Origin: Merdiplasma sp964643295
GTDB taxonomy: Bacteria > Bacillota > Clostridia > Lachnospirales > Lachnospiraceae
Length of the DNA: 59,146 nucleotides
NCBI GenBank assembly: GCA_964643295.1
Contig: CAZXSN010000013.1
Coordinates: forward strand, 1 to 59,146
Reading direction: 5' to 3'
A program made the position numbers and the translations under genes. Below are positions 27,191-35,902 of this stretch, piece after piece. The number at the start of each line of letters is the position of its first letter. The stretch's first letter is position 1. Below the pieces are notes generated by a model, which was not told the origin of the DNA, made no database searches, and saw only the letters and a program-made list of their open reading frames with translations.

Positions 27191-27700
27191 TTAAATGGAG
27201 GCGCCCAGATGGTATGCCTCATTTAGCTTTCCGGCTCCCAGCACTTCTCCCAGGTTCCTCCATCCGAGATTTTTTTCATACTTGCGGTACCAGGAGACAG
27301 CCTGCGAGTAATCGCTGCCGCCTGCAGTCATAAGAAGCACACAGGACTTCGCGAATCCGCTGTATCCTAAGCATTCCAGTTCCGCGTACAGCCGGTCGGC
27401 GGCGGTCTTTAAGGTTCCGGAAACGGTCCAGAAATACAGCGGTGACGCGAACACGATCACGTCCGCCTCTTCGAATTCGGCATAGATCTGCTCACAGTCA
27501 TCCTTCTGGGAGCAGGGACTTTTTGGATCGGAACCTGCCTGTAAACATCCTCTGCATCCGTGGATGTTCATTTCATCCAGAAAAAAGCAGGTCACCTGAT
27601 TTCCCGCGGACTGTGCGCCCTTTGTGAAAGCATTCACCAGCCCGGCTGTGCTGCCTGTTTTTCTCGCGGCTCCGTTTAAGATGAGGATTTTCTGATTCAT
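27191..27700 (-). CDS. NADPH-dependent FMN reductase / flavodoxin-fold oxidoreductase
   Basis: A 169-residue flavoprotein of the iron-sulfur-flavoprotein-like NAD(P)H reductase group. The FMN phosphate loop is ILNGAARKTGSTAGLV near residue 7; HGCRGCLQAGSD near 47 is the Cys pair often seen in this family; and IVFASPLYFWTVSGTLKTA near 81 is the flavin ring-binding segment. The start follows ggagtaagag. It lies between the SDR and the aldo/keto reductase genes on the same strand, a likely transcription unit for carbonyl or quinone reduction. Confidence 0.85.
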   Translation of the reverse strand: MNQKILILNGAARKTGSTAGLVNAFTKGAQSAGNQVTCFFLDEMNIHGCRGCLQAGSDPKSPCSQKDDCEQIYAEFEEADVIVFASPLYFWTVSGTLKTAADRLYAELECLGYSGFAKSCVLLMTAGGSDYSQAVSWYRKYEKNLGWRNLGEVLGAGKLNEAYHLGASI

Positions 27701-27821
27701 CTCTTACTCCTTTTACCGTATGAGGGAATTGCCCGCCGGTTTTCCATCCTGAAGGGTACGGACCCTTAGGTTAGAGGTTTTAAGCCTGCTGCCAGGGGCT
27801 TTAGGTTTTGAAGATAAGTAT

Positions 27822-28463
27822 TCAGTGAATCGCTTCGAAAGTCTCCCGCTTCGTATAGAGGTTCCAGAACTCCTCCGCGATCGTGCGCGGCGCATAAAAA
27901 TCACTGGAGCCGATGGTTCCCGTGACCTGAACCGTTCCGATATAGATCCCTTTTTCACGCAGGACGGGTGCGAGGGCCGTTACCATGGCTCTTAACGCCG
28001 CCTTATCCATGGAAAGCGGCAGGTAGCCAGCGTAAGGATTCAGGGCAAGCCCTCCTCCGGTAATCAGGACCGCTCCCTCTTTCGCGGCGAAGTCTGCCGT
28101 ACTTACCAGACGGATACAGTTGTAGGCGCCCACGACATCCACCGCGTACCGCTCCATCAGGACAGAAGGGTTTATTTCAACCTCCGAGTCAGCCACGGTA
28201 ATACCCACGTTGTAAAAGAGCACATCGGGGGTGCCATAGGTGTTTACCACGTTCTGGAAGGTTTCGGCAAAAGCGGCAAAGTCCGCCGCATTCGCTGCCG
28301 CCGTGTGTACTTCGATCCCCTTTTCGGCAAAGTCCTGCGCGTAGGTCTTCAGATGTTCCTCGCTTCTTGCCATCAGGATTACCCGAAAACCGTTTTCGGC
28401 GAATTTCTCCGCAACAGCATTGCCTAGTCCGCTCCCCGCTCCAACTACCGCGATTGTTTTCAT
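27822..28463 (-). CDS. Short-chain dehydrogenase/reductase, atypical active site
   Basis: A 213-residue SDR with a clear cofactor loop IAVVGAGSGLGNAVAEKFA at residue 4 and a strand LFYNVGITVAD (NAG-like motif changed to NVG) near 83. At the expected catalytic site it reads LITGGGLALNPYAGYLPLS then MDKAALRA, so the Lys is present but the usual Ser and Tyr (YxxxK) are not in place. It may use a different Tyr nearby or have non-standard chemistry. It starts behind aagtaaggaggtaagct and is divergent from a LysR gene that probably controls it. Confidence 0.8.
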   Translation of the reverse strand: MKTIAVVGAGSGLGNAVAEKFAENGFRVILMARSEEHLKTYAQDFAEKGIEVHTAAANAADFAAFAETFQNVVNTYGTPDVLFYNVGITVADSEVEINPSVLMERYAVDVVGAYNCIRLVSTADFAAKEGAVLITGGGLALNPYAGYLPLSMDKAALRAMVTALAPVLREKGIYIGTVQVTGTIGSSDFYAPRTIAEEFWNLYTKRETFEAIH

Positions 28464-28677
28464 AGCTTACCTCCTTACTTTGATTTAAGCTTTCTCCTGT
28501 ACTTTTCCCGCTGCCGTGTGTTGAATGCTCGGGAAACCCCGGAAGGTTTCCCATGGCAGGCTTTCGCTGCGGAAAACCAGACTGTTTCGTCCGGAGTTTC
28601 CCGGTTTTTACGCCTGTCCGCGTCTTCTTTCCTTTTCGGCTTCTTCCGGTTTCCCCTCCATTCTAGCAAAGGATTCA

Positions 28678-28707
28678 TTGACCTGGAAGCCACCAGGATG
28701 TTATAAT
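28678..28707 (+). promoter_or_regulatory. Promoter of the first LysR gene
   Basis: TTGACC and TATAAT with an 18-nt spacer, 35 nt before the LysR start, lie in the divergent region between the SDR (minus) and LysR (plus) genes. Confidence 0.6.
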
Positions 28708-28742
28708 CGTTTTTAGGAAATCTAAAAGCGAGGGCACTTAAG

Positions 28743-29633
28743 ATGTATATCCATGAGCTGACCACCTTTCTTACGGTGGCCGATCAGGGCAGTTTTTTGA
28801 AAGCGGCACAGGAGCTGTATACGACTCCTGCCTCTATCATGAACCAGATGAACAAGCTGGAACGCCTGGTAGGAGTGAAGCTTCTGGAGCGCACCAATCA
28901 GGGAACCACTCTGACAGCCGCCGGAAAATCAATTTACGAAGACGCGAGACGCATGATTGCTTTTTCCGAGGAGGCGATCAGAAAGGCCAGAGAGCTGGCC
29001 GGGCGGGAAGAAGAGGTCATTCGGATTGGCACCTCGATTCTGCGCCCCTGCAGGCGGCTGATCGAGCTGTGGGACCGCGCGGAGGAGGAAAATCCCGCCG
29101 TGCAGCTATGCATTGTACCCTTTGACGATGATCCCGTCGGACTGGATGCCGTTCTCTCCACTCTGGGAACGCAGATCGACTGCATTGTCTCCCCTTGTGA
29201 TTCCGATGAATGGAGAAAAAAGCACAGCATTTATCTGCTGGAGCAGCTGCCCTGCCGGATTGCCGTGCCGAGGAAACACCGTCTGGCGAAGAAAAAAAGT
29301 CTCTCCTGGCAGGATCTGGAGGGGGAGACACTGATGATTGTAAAAAGCGCCGATACGCCGGTTCTTCGCCGGATGCGAGAGGAGATCGCGGAAAATCACC
29401 CGCGGATCCGCGTCGCGGACGCCCTAAATTTCTATGACACCTCCGTGTTCAACGAATGCGAGCGGATGGGGTATCTGATGGAGACACTGGATATCTGGGC
29501 GGAGGTGCACCCTGGTCTGGTGACACTGCCCATGGAATGGGAGTACACGATTCCCTACGGGATCATTTACGCGAAGCGGCCGTCTAAACAGATGCTTGCT
29601 TTTCTTGAGGCCATTCAAACCAAACGTCCATAA
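28743..29633 (+). CDS. LysR family transcriptional regulator
   Basis: A 296-residue LysR protein. The winged helix-turn-helix fills residues 1-60: LTTFLTVADQGSFLKAAQEL, then PASIMNQMNKLERLVGVKLL and RTNQGTTLTAAGKSIYEDA. The effector domain follows (EEVIRIGTSILRP near 90). It is transcribed away from the SDR/FMN reductase/aldo-keto reductase genes, the standard layout for a LysR regulator and its target. A second LysR gene begins 76 nt after it. Confidence 0.9.
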   Translation: MYIHELTTFLTVADQGSFLKAAQELYTTPASIMNQMNKLERLVGVKLLERTNQGTTLTAAGKSIYEDARRMIAFSEEAIRKARELAGREEEVIRIGTSILRPCRRLIELWDRAEEENPAVQLCIVPFDDDPVGLDAVLSTLGTQIDCIVSPCDSDEWRKKHSIYLLEQLPCRIAVPRKHRLAKKKSLSWQDLEGETLMIVKSADTPVLRRMREEIAENHPRIRVADALNFYDTSVFNECERMGYLMETLDIWAEVHPGLVTLPMEWEYTIPYGIIYAKRPSKQMLAFLEAIQTKRP

Positions 29634-29709
29634 GAGAAAGTGCGTGTGCCTGCCGCCTGGATGCCTTAAATTTCGGGCGGGAAAGGGACAGGCAGGAAAA
29701 GGAGCGCGT

Positions 29710-30597
29710 ATGTTAAAACAAATCCGGTATTTTCAGACCGTTGTCCGTCTGGGCAGTTTCTCTGCGGCGGCAGAGGAGTGCTTCATCTCACAGTCCGCGA
29801 TTTCCCAGCAGGTACAGGCATTGGAGCGGGAACTGGGGGTTACACTTTTAAAGCGCGAAAACCGCCGTTTTTCCCTGACGCCCGCGGGAAAGCATTTCTA
29901 TGAAAAAAGCCTGCTTCTGGTGGCAGACTTTGACCGGCTGTGCAGGGAAACGAAACAGATCGCCCGCGGTGATGCATTTACTCTGCGGATCGGGTATCTG
30001 AAAGGATATGGAGGCGCCGAGTTTCAGCGGGCTGTGGCGGAGTTCGCCGCGAAGTATCCCGATATTCCGCTGGCTATTCAAAGCGGCAACCATGAGGATC
30101 TCTATGAGATGCTGCGCACGGATCAGGTCGATCTGGTGCTTAATGATCAGCGGCGGGCCTTTTCCGATGAGTACGTGAATCTTGTGCTGACGGTCATCGG
30201 CTGTCACATAGAAATCTCCTCCAGGAATCCGATCGCGCAGCTGTCCTGCGTAAACGTGGCTGATTTGCGGCAGCTGCCCTGCATTCTGGTCGCTTCAAAG
30301 GAACAGCAGGGGAATGAACAGGCACACTATCATGAGGTGTATGGAATCGAGGGAGAATTTCTCTTTGCCGAAAATCTGGAGGAGGCCAGGCTTATGGTGG
30401 TAAGCGGCAGAGGGTATTTGCCCATCGAGGGCGGTTCGCTTCCCTCCCCGTTCGAGGACGCCATTGTCCGTCTGCCGCTTTGCCGAAACGGGAAGCCGAT
30501 CTGCCGCAATTACGGCGTATTCTGGAAAGTGGACAACGGCGGCTACTATATCGAGGAGTTCGCGGAGATTCTGAAAGCCCAGTTTTCAGCGGAGTAA
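29710..30597 (+). CDS. LysR family transcriptional regulator
   Basis: A 295-residue LysR protein from ATG 29710; the frame extends upstream without a good start. The DNA-binding region MLKQIRYFQTVVRLGSFSAA, then SQSAISQQVQALERELGVTL, is textbook. The ligand domain runs from about 90 (FTLRIGYLKGYGGAEFQRAV). A terminator, a palindrome and a promoter separate it from the CMD-flavodoxin-SDR-alcohol dehydrogenase operon, which it most likely activates. Confidence 0.92.
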   Translation: MLKQIRYFQTVVRLGSFSAAAEECFISQSAISQQVQALERELGVTLLKRENRRFSLTPAGKHFYEKSLLLVADFDRLCRETKQIARGDAFTLRIGYLKGYGGAEFQRAVAEFAAKYPDIPLAIQSGNHEDLYEMLRTDQVDLVLNDQRRAFSDEYVNLVLTVIGCHIEISSRNPIAQLSCVNVADLRQLPCILVASKEQQGNEQAHYHEVYGIEGEFLFAENLEEARLMVVSGRGYLPIEGGSLPSPFEDAIVRLPLCRNGKPICRNYGVFWKVDNGGYYIEEFAEILKAQFSAE

Positions 30598-30616
30598 AAA
30601 GAAACAGAAACACGTG

Positions 30617-30650
30617 CGGGAGTGCTAAAGACAGGCGCTCCCGTTTTTTC
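30617..30650 (+). terminator. Rho-independent terminator after the second LysR gene
   Basis: A 9-bp stem CGGGAGTGC/GCGCTCCCG (one G-T pair) is followed by TTTTTT. Confidence 0.85.
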
Positions 30651-30652
30651 AT

Positions 30653-30668
30653 ATAAGCGATTGCTTAT
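30653..30668. promoter_or_regulatory. Palindromic operator candidate (LysR site)
   Basis: ATAAGC-GATT-GCTTAT is a perfect 6+6 palindrome. Its centre lies about 65 bases before the expected transcription start of the next promoter, the usual place for a LysR recognition site. Confidence 0.6.
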
Positions 30669-30689
30669 GGATTGGCTTTCAAACAGAGA

Positions 30690-30718
30690 TTGTTCTTTTT
30701 CGGGCGGATTCGTACAAT
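30690..30718 (+). promoter_or_regulatory. Promoter of the CMD-flavodoxin-ADH operon
   Basis: TTGTTC and TACAAT are separated by 17 nt, leaving a leader of about 190 nt before the first gene. Confidence 0.5.
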
Positions 30719-30917
30719 GTCTGTAAACGAAAGGGCGCCTGAAAGAGAAAGGTTTCTGTCTTGGACGATGAGGAGTGACCCTTAGGAAATTAACCGGGAA
30801 CGGACATCCTTAAGAGCAAGAAAACCTGCCGCACAGGAAGTTTTGAAAGTTTCTGCCAAAGCCGAAAGCGAGCGCAGATACAATCAGGCGCGGACAGAGC
30901 AAGGAGGAAAAACAAAA

Positions 30918-31667
30918 ATGAGCATTTCTGATGCTGCGAAAGAGTACCATGAAAAGATGTTTCCCGGATATCAGTCCGATCTTTTGCGCACCGATCCGGA
31001 GTTTATCGAACGGTTTGACAACTTCGCCTTCGATGAGGTGGTCAGTCACGATGATCTGGACGATAAGACGCGCTTCATGGCGATTTTAGCCACCCTGTTG
31101 GGATGCCAGGGCACGGATGAGTTTCGTGTTATGCTGCCCGCCGCTTTTCAATTCGGGGTGACACCGGTGGAGGCGAAGGAGATCGTCTATCAGGCGGCGG
31201 CGTATCTGGGTATCGGACGCGTGTTCCCGTTTCTTAAAATCACCAATGAGGTGCTGGAAGAAAGAGGTGTTTCCCTGCCGCTTCCCGGGCAGGCGACCAC
31301 GACCGCGGAAAACAGGCGGGAAGCCGGGACGCAGGCGCAGGTGGACATTTTCGGGGAGGGAATGCGCGATTTTTGGCAGTCCGGTCCGGAGGAGAGCCGC
31401 CACATCAACACCTGGCTGGCGGACAACTGCTTTGGGGATTATTACACACGCACCGGTCTTACCTATCAGCAGCGCGAGATGATTACGTTTTGTTTTCTCG
31501 CCGCGCAGGGAGGCTGTGAACCGCAGCTTATCTCTCACGCCGCGGCGAACATGAGGATCGGAAACGATAAGGCTTTTCTGATCAAGGTCATTTCCCAGTG
31601 TCTGCCGTATATCGGCTATCCGAGGAGCCTAAACGCGCTGCGGTGCGTCAATGAGGCGGCCAAATAA
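30918..31667 (+). CDS. Carboxymuconolactone decarboxylase family protein
   Basis: A 249-residue protein from ATG 30918, after aaggaggaaaaacaaaa. It has two CMD-like halves: MAILATLLGCQGTDEFRVM, with VEAKEIVYQAAAYLGIGRVF, in residues 55-100, and a second REMITFCFLAAQGGCEPQL block near 192 with HAAANMRIGN. CMD proteins include thiol-based peroxidases (AhpD) and lactone decarboxylases. The CxxC typical of AhpD is absent, and only single Cys residues are seen. It leads an operon of reductases, suggesting a role with quinone or aldehyde substrates. Confidence 0.85.
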   Translation: MSISDAAKEYHEKMFPGYQSDLLRTDPEFIERFDNFAFDEVVSHDDLDDKTRFMAILATLLGCQGTDEFRVMLPAAFQFGVTPVEAKEIVYQAAAYLGIGRVFPFLKITNEVLEERGVSLPLPGQATTTAENRREAGTQAQVDIFGEGMRDFWQSGPEESRHINTWLADNCFGDYYTRTGLTYQQREMITFCFLAAQGGCEPQLISHAAANMRIGNDKAFLIKVISQCLPYIGYPRSLNALRCVNEAAK

Positions 31668-31712
31668 AAAGATATGCCGACAGACGGGAACAATACAAAG
31701 GAGGACAGGAGG

Positions 31713-32228
31713 ATGAAAAATCTGATTCTGTACTTCTCCCGCGCGGGAGAAAATTATGTGAACGGGTCGGTGAAGAACCTGACGAAGGGCAACACGAAGA
31801 TCGTGGCGGAATATATCCAGAAAGCGGTCGGCGGAGACCTGTTCGAGATTGAAACGGTCAAAACATATCCTAAGGAGTACCACGCCTGTACGGATGAGGC
31901 GAAAAAAGAACTGCGCTTACACGAAAGACCGGAGCTTAAGCAGTATCTTGCAGGTATCGGGGAATATGACAACATCTTTGTCTGCGGTCCCTGCTGGTGG
32001 GGGACCTTTCCCTGCGCAGTCTTTACGCAGCTGGAACGGCTGGATTTTACCGGAAAGAAAGTGCTGGCGGTCATGACGCACGAAGGCAGCGGGCTGGGTT
32101 CCTGTGAACGGGATTTAAAGAAAGTCTGCAAAGGCGCGTCCTTTGGAAAGGGACTGGCTGTTCACGGCGCGGAAGCGGCGAATTCAGAGGCTGCTGTGGC
32201 ATCCTGGGCGAAGAAAGAAGTGCAGTGA
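31713..32228 (+). CDS. Flavodoxin family protein
   Basis: A 171-residue cytosolic flavodoxin-like protein, started by ATG 31713 after ggacaggagg. The N-terminal FMN loop is LILYFSRAGENYVNG near residue 4, with KGNTKIVAEYIQKAVGGDLF following. VCGPCWWGTFPCAVFTQLE near 91 is the second flavin loop and MTHEGSGLGSCERDL near 121 the third. It could carry electrons for, or reduce substrates with, the SDR and alcohol dehydrogenase encoded next. An exported relative is encoded at 34432. Confidence 0.88.
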   Translation: MKNLILYFSRAGENYVNGSVKNLTKGNTKIVAEYIQKAVGGDLFEIETVKTYPKEYHACTDEAKKELRLHERPELKQYLAGIGEYDNIFVCGPCWWGTFPCAVFTQLERLDFTGKKVLAVMTHEGSGLGSCERDLKKVCKGASFGKGLAVHGAEAANSEAAVASWAKKEVQ

Positions 32229-32388
32229 CAGGCACAGGAAAGCCCCGGGACGGGAAGGCAGCCGGGGATCCGTAAGAGTGTACATATACCGCAAAACGGA
32301 TCGATTTGGGAAGGAAGAAAGCCGTCGGCATAGGGATGACAGCAGGAAGGTGTTAGGCGGCAATAAAAACAGACAGGAGGATACGGAA

Positions 32389-33222
32389 ATGAAAAAAGAA
32401 GTAATGCTGGTAACCGGAGCGGGACAGTTAAGTATGGCGATCGCCCGGCGCGTGGGGTTTGGCAAAAAGATCATTCTGGGAGACAAGAAAAAGGAAAACG
32501 CGGAGACAATCGCCGAGGTGATGAACGCGGCGGGGTTTGATGTCGAGCCGATGGAAATGGATCTGTCCAGCAGGGAATCCATTCTGGCGCTGATCGCGGA
32601 AGGACAGAAATACGGGGAAATCAAGATGCTGGTAAACGGGGCGGGCGTATCCCCAAGCCAGGCTCCGATCGAAGCGATTTTAAAGGTCGATCTCTACGGC
32701 ACGGCGGTGCTGCTGGAGGAGGTCGGCAAGGTGATCGCGGAGGGAGGCACCGGGGTTACGATCTCCAGCCAGAGCGGATGGAGAATGCCTGCCCTGACAG
32801 CGCAGCAGGATGAACTGTTAGCGACCACGCCCACGGAAGAATTGCTGAAGCTTGATTTGCTGCAGCCGGAAAACATCCGTGATACGCTCCACGCCTATCA
32901 GATGGCCAAGCGCTGCAATGAAAAGAGAGTGATGGCCGAGTCGGTCAAATGGGGCGAGCGGGGAGCCAGGCTTAACGACATCGCGCCCGGGATTATCGTC
33001 ACGCCGCTGGCGATCGATGAGTTTCACGGTCCGCGCGGAGATTTCTATAAGAACATGTTCGCGAAGTGCCCCGCGGGACGTCCCGGTACGGCGGATGAAG
33101 TGGCGAATGTGGCGGAACTTTTGATGTCCCCCGCCGGGGCGTTCATCACCGGTTCCACGATTCTGATTGACGGCGGCGCTACCGCCAGCTATTACTACGG
33201 ACCGCTGAAGCCCGCGGAATAA
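32389..33222 (+). CDS. Short-chain dehydrogenase/reductase
   Basis: A 277-residue SDR from ATG 32389, behind acaggaggatacgga. The cofactor region is MLVTGAGQLSMAIARRVGFG near residue 6 (GxGxxxxA-type). KMLVNGAGVSPSQAP carries the NAG motif near 84. The catalytic Ser is in TISSQSGWRMP, and Tyr and Lys in AYQMAKRCN. The C-terminal end GSTILIDGGATASYYYG is typical. An insertion of about 40 residues between the Ser and Tyr segments is longer than usual. It sits between flavodoxin and alcohol dehydrogenase genes. Confidence 0.9.
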   Translation: MKKEVMLVTGAGQLSMAIARRVGFGKKIILGDKKKENAETIAEVMNAAGFDVEPMEMDLSSRESILALIAEGQKYGEIKMLVNGAGVSPSQAPIEAILKVDLYGTAVLLEEVGKVIAEGGTGVTISSQSGWRMPALTAQQDELLATTPTEELLKLDLLQPENIRDTLHAYQMAKRCNEKRVMAESVKWGERGARLNDIAPGIIVTPLAIDEFHGPRGDFYKNMFAKCPAGRPGTADEVANVAELLMSPAGAFITGSTILIDGGATASYYYGPLKPAE

Positions 33223-33237
33223 GAAGAGAGCAGTCTT

Positions 33238-34344
33238 ATGAACGATTTTGTCTATTCTTACCCCACGAAGGTGTATTTCGGTGAGGGCGCGGCGAAAAAG
33301 TATCTGCCGGAGGAGTTCAAAAAGACCGGGAAGACGGTTCTTCTCGCGTACGGCGGCGGGTCTGTGAAGAAAAACGGCGTGTATGAAGAAATCTGCGCCC
33401 TGTTAAACGATGCGGGAAAGAAGATCGTGGAGTTTTCCGGGATTATGCCGAATCCCACCTATGCGAAAGTGCAGGAAGGCGTTAAGATCTGTCAGAACGG
33501 GGACATCGCTTTTATCCTCGCCGTGGGCGGCGGCTCGGTTCTCGACTGCTGCAAGGTGGTATCGAAGGAAGCGGGCGGCATTCCCATGGGCGCGGTTGTC
33601 ACGGTATCGGGCACAGGCGCTGAGATGAACAACGGCGCAGTCATCACGCGGGAAGAGGAGAAGATCAAGGGTCCCATGTGGGGAAGCTTTTACGAGTTCG
33701 CGGTTCTCGATCCCGCCTACACGCTATCCGTGCCCATGCAGCAGGTGATTTCCGGAGCTTTCGACACCTTAAGCCACTGTATGGAGACCTACTTTGGTAT
33801 GCCGGGAGCCGGAAATTTATCCGACCAGATGAATGAGGCCGTCATGCGCAGTGTCATCGCCAATATTCGTCTCCTGCTTACGGACAGCAGGAACCTAAAC
33901 GCCCGCAGCGAACTGGAGTGGGCATCCGCCATGGCGGAAAACGGGATTTTAAAAATCGGCAAAGTCACCGACTTTCAGGCGCATCAGATTGAACATCAGC
34001 TTGGCGCCTATACCGACTGCAATCACGGGTTTGGTCTGGCGGTCATTCATCCCGCGCTGTACCGCCATATTTATCGGGAGGCCATTCCCCGCTTTGCAAG
34101 GTTTGCAAAGGTGGTGTGGGACATTTCGCCTGAGGGAAAATCGGAGGAGGAACTGGCTGAAGCGGGGATCGACGCGCTTGCGGCGTTTATTAAGGAAATC
34201 GGACTGCCGACAACTTTTCACGAGATGGGCATCACGGATGAAGAGGTTTTGCGCAGCACGGCGGATACCTGCAGTTTAACCGCCGGATGCTGCAAAAAGC
34301 TTTCGCGGGATGAGATTTTTGCACTGTTAAAAGAGTGCCTGTAA
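33238..34344 (+). CDS. Iron-containing alcohol dehydrogenase
   Basis: A 368-residue group III alcohol dehydrogenase, close to butanol dehydrogenase YqhD/BdhA types. VLLAYGGGSVKKNGVYEE near residue 35 and AVGGGSVLDCCKVV near 97 bind the nucleotide. Metal ligands are visible as Asp and His in GAFDTLSHCMETYF near 176, and His residues in FQAHQIEHQLGAY and CNHGFGLAVIHP near 246-270. The segment after VVSKEAG is shorter than in many family members. It is 15 nt downstream of the SDR gene, last of the operon, and reduces aldehydes with NAD(P)H. Confidence 0.92.
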   Translation: MNDFVYSYPTKVYFGEGAAKKYLPEEFKKTGKTVLLAYGGGSVKKNGVYEEICALLNDAGKKIVEFSGIMPNPTYAKVQEGVKICQNGDIAFILAVGGGSVLDCCKVVSKEAGGIPMGAVVTVSGTGAEMNNGAVITREEEKIKGPMWGSFYEFAVLDPAYTLSVPMQQVISGAFDTLSHCMETYFGMPGAGNLSDQMNEAVMRSVIANIRLLLTDSRNLNARSELEWASAMAENGILKIGKVTDFQAHQIEHQLGAYTDCNHGFGLAVIHPALYRHIYREAIPRFARFAKVVWDISPEGKSEEELAEAGIDALAAFIKEIGLPTTFHEMGITDEEVLRSTADTCSLTAGCCKKLSRDEIFALLKECL

Positions 34345-34431
34345 GGGCTTGTGTCTCACAGACGCTGGCTTTTTAAGGCGAAACAATCGAAACAAAGGCG
34401 GCACACCTGCATACATTAAGGAGGAAACCAC

Positions 34432-35106
34432 ATGATTCACATTTGGAAGAGGAGACGAATGGTCCCTGTTTTTCTTTCCCTTCTCCTGGTGTTTTCCCTG
34501 ACGGCGGGAGCGGAAGAAGCGGCGGAGGGCGATACGGAAGTTTCACAGGAGACTTCAGAGGCTGGCACAGAAGAGGACACTTCCGGCAGCAGCCAGCTTG
34601 TCGCTTACTTTTCCCATACGGGAGAGAATTATGAGGTAGGCGTGATTGAGAAGGGCAACACGCATATCATCGCGGATCTGATCGCAGAGGAAACCGGCGC
34701 AGATTTGTTTGAGATTACGACAGTCAATCCCTATCCGGATACCTATGACGAATGTACAGATGTAGCGAAACAGGAGCAAAACGACAATGCCCGCCCGGAG
34801 CTTGCCGATCTGCCGGAGAACCTGGACGGATACGATACGATTTTCCTCGGATATCCGATCTGGTGGGGAGATCTGCCGATGGCGGTCTATACGTTCCTGG
34901 AATCCTACGACTTTTCCGGGAAGACGGTGATCCCTTTCTGCACTCATGGAGGCAGCGGCCTGGCGGGGACAGAAGAGACAATCGAGGATATCTGCAGCGG
35001 CGCGACAGTTCTGGACGGGCTTGCCATTCGCGGCAGTACCGCGCAGAACGAGCAGGAGCAGGCGAAGGCAAGCGTGACGGAGTGGCTAGACGAACTGGGA
35101 CTTTGA
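34432..35106 (+). CDS. Exported flavodoxin-like protein
   Basis: A 224-residue protein with a Sec signal (RRRMVPVFLSLLLVFSLTAG) and an acidic Ser/Thr/Glu linker to about residue 55, then a flavodoxin domain: LVAYFSHTGENYEVG, GNTHIIADLIAEETGADLFE, FLGYPIWWGDLPMAVYTFL and FCTHGGSGLAGTEETIEDI. These match the three FMN-binding loops of the cytosolic flavodoxin encoded at 31713. An extracytoplasmic flavodoxin is unusual because flavodoxins normally act in the cytosol. The predicted cleavage is after an AGA-type site, with no lipobox. A membrane protein gene follows and may be its partner. Confidence 0.85.
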   Translation: MIHIWKRRRMVPVFLSLLLVFSLTAGAEEAAEGDTEVSQETSEAGTEEDTSGSSQLVAYFSHTGENYEVGVIEKGNTHIIADLIAEETGADLFEITTVNPYPDTYDECTDVAKQEQNDNARPELADLPENLDGYDTIFLGYPIWWGDLPMAVYTFLESYDFSGKTVIPFCTHGGSGLAGTEETIEDICSGATVLDGLAIRGSTAQNEQEQAKASVTEWLDELGL

Positions 35107-35206
35107 GCCGCGAAATACCCGACGAAAAGTGCGAAGGAGTCTTAAGTTCCTGCCAGCGCGGGCCGGTGTAAGGAGTTTATAAGTTGGAGAAAAGGCGGGA
35201 ACAGAT

Positions 35207-35902
35207 ATGAGCAGGAAAAGCATTCTGCAGTCGGCGATCGATGCGGCCATGGCCGTTTTGCTTCCCCTGCTCATGGCCCGCCATCTGATTGGGGAAGAAG
35301 CACATGAGTGGATGGGCGCAGCGATGACCTGTCTCTTCCTTTTTCATCAGGGCTGCAATTACCGCTGGTATAAGCACCTGTTCAAAGGGCGGTATTCACC
35401 GGTGCGCGTTTTACACACATTGGTGAATATGCTTTTGCTGGCGGATCTGCTGCTCATGGGCATCAGCGGCGTATTCCTGTCCGCTCATGTGTTTTCTTTT
35501 TTGCATCTGACAAAGGGTGCCTCGATCGCGAGGCTTATCCATCTGCCGGGAGCCTACTGGGGATTTCTTCTCATGTCCTTTCATATCGGGCTGCACTGGC
35601 CGACTGCTTTGGGACGCGTAAGGGCGGTCTTAAAAACCCGCGTGAAAAGGAAATCTCTGACAGTCCTGTCACAAGGTATCTTTATCTGTGTCTGTGCCTA
35701 TGGGATCGCGGCCTTTTTCAAACGCTCCTTTCCGGACTACCTGTTTTTAAGGACACAGTTCGCCTTTTTTGATCCGTCGGAATCCCTGCCTCTTTATCTG
35801 TTTGATCTGATTTCCATTCTGGTGCTGTTTGCCGCTTTGGGGTATGTGAGCCTAAAGCTGCTTACAAAAGCCGGAAAGTTGGAAAGAAAAAAGGACCGGT
35901 GA
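35207..35902 (+). CDS. Polytopic membrane protein, DUF4405/cytochrome-b-like
   Basis: A 231-residue protein with about six hydrophobic segments (residues about 10-28, 34-48, 66-88, 103-120, 144-163 and 195-220). Several His residues lie in or near membrane helices (FLFHQG, VLHTLVN, MSFHIGLHW), which resembles DUF4405-type di-heme cytochrome b modules. With the exported flavodoxin gene 100 nt upstream, it suggests electron transfer across the membrane to an outer acceptor. The heme assignment is inference from His placement only. Confidence 0.7.
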   Translation: MSRKSILQSAIDAAMAVLLPLLMARHLIGEEAHEWMGAAMTCLFLFHQGCNYRWYKHLFKGRYSPVRVLHTLVNMLLLADLLLMGISGVFLSAHVFSFLHLTKGASIARLIHLPGAYWGFLLMSFHIGLHWPTALGRVRAVLKTRVKRKSLTVLSQGIFICVCAYGIAAFFKRSFPDYLFLRTQFAFFDPSESLPLYLFDLISILVLFAALGYVSLKLLTKAGKLERKKDR

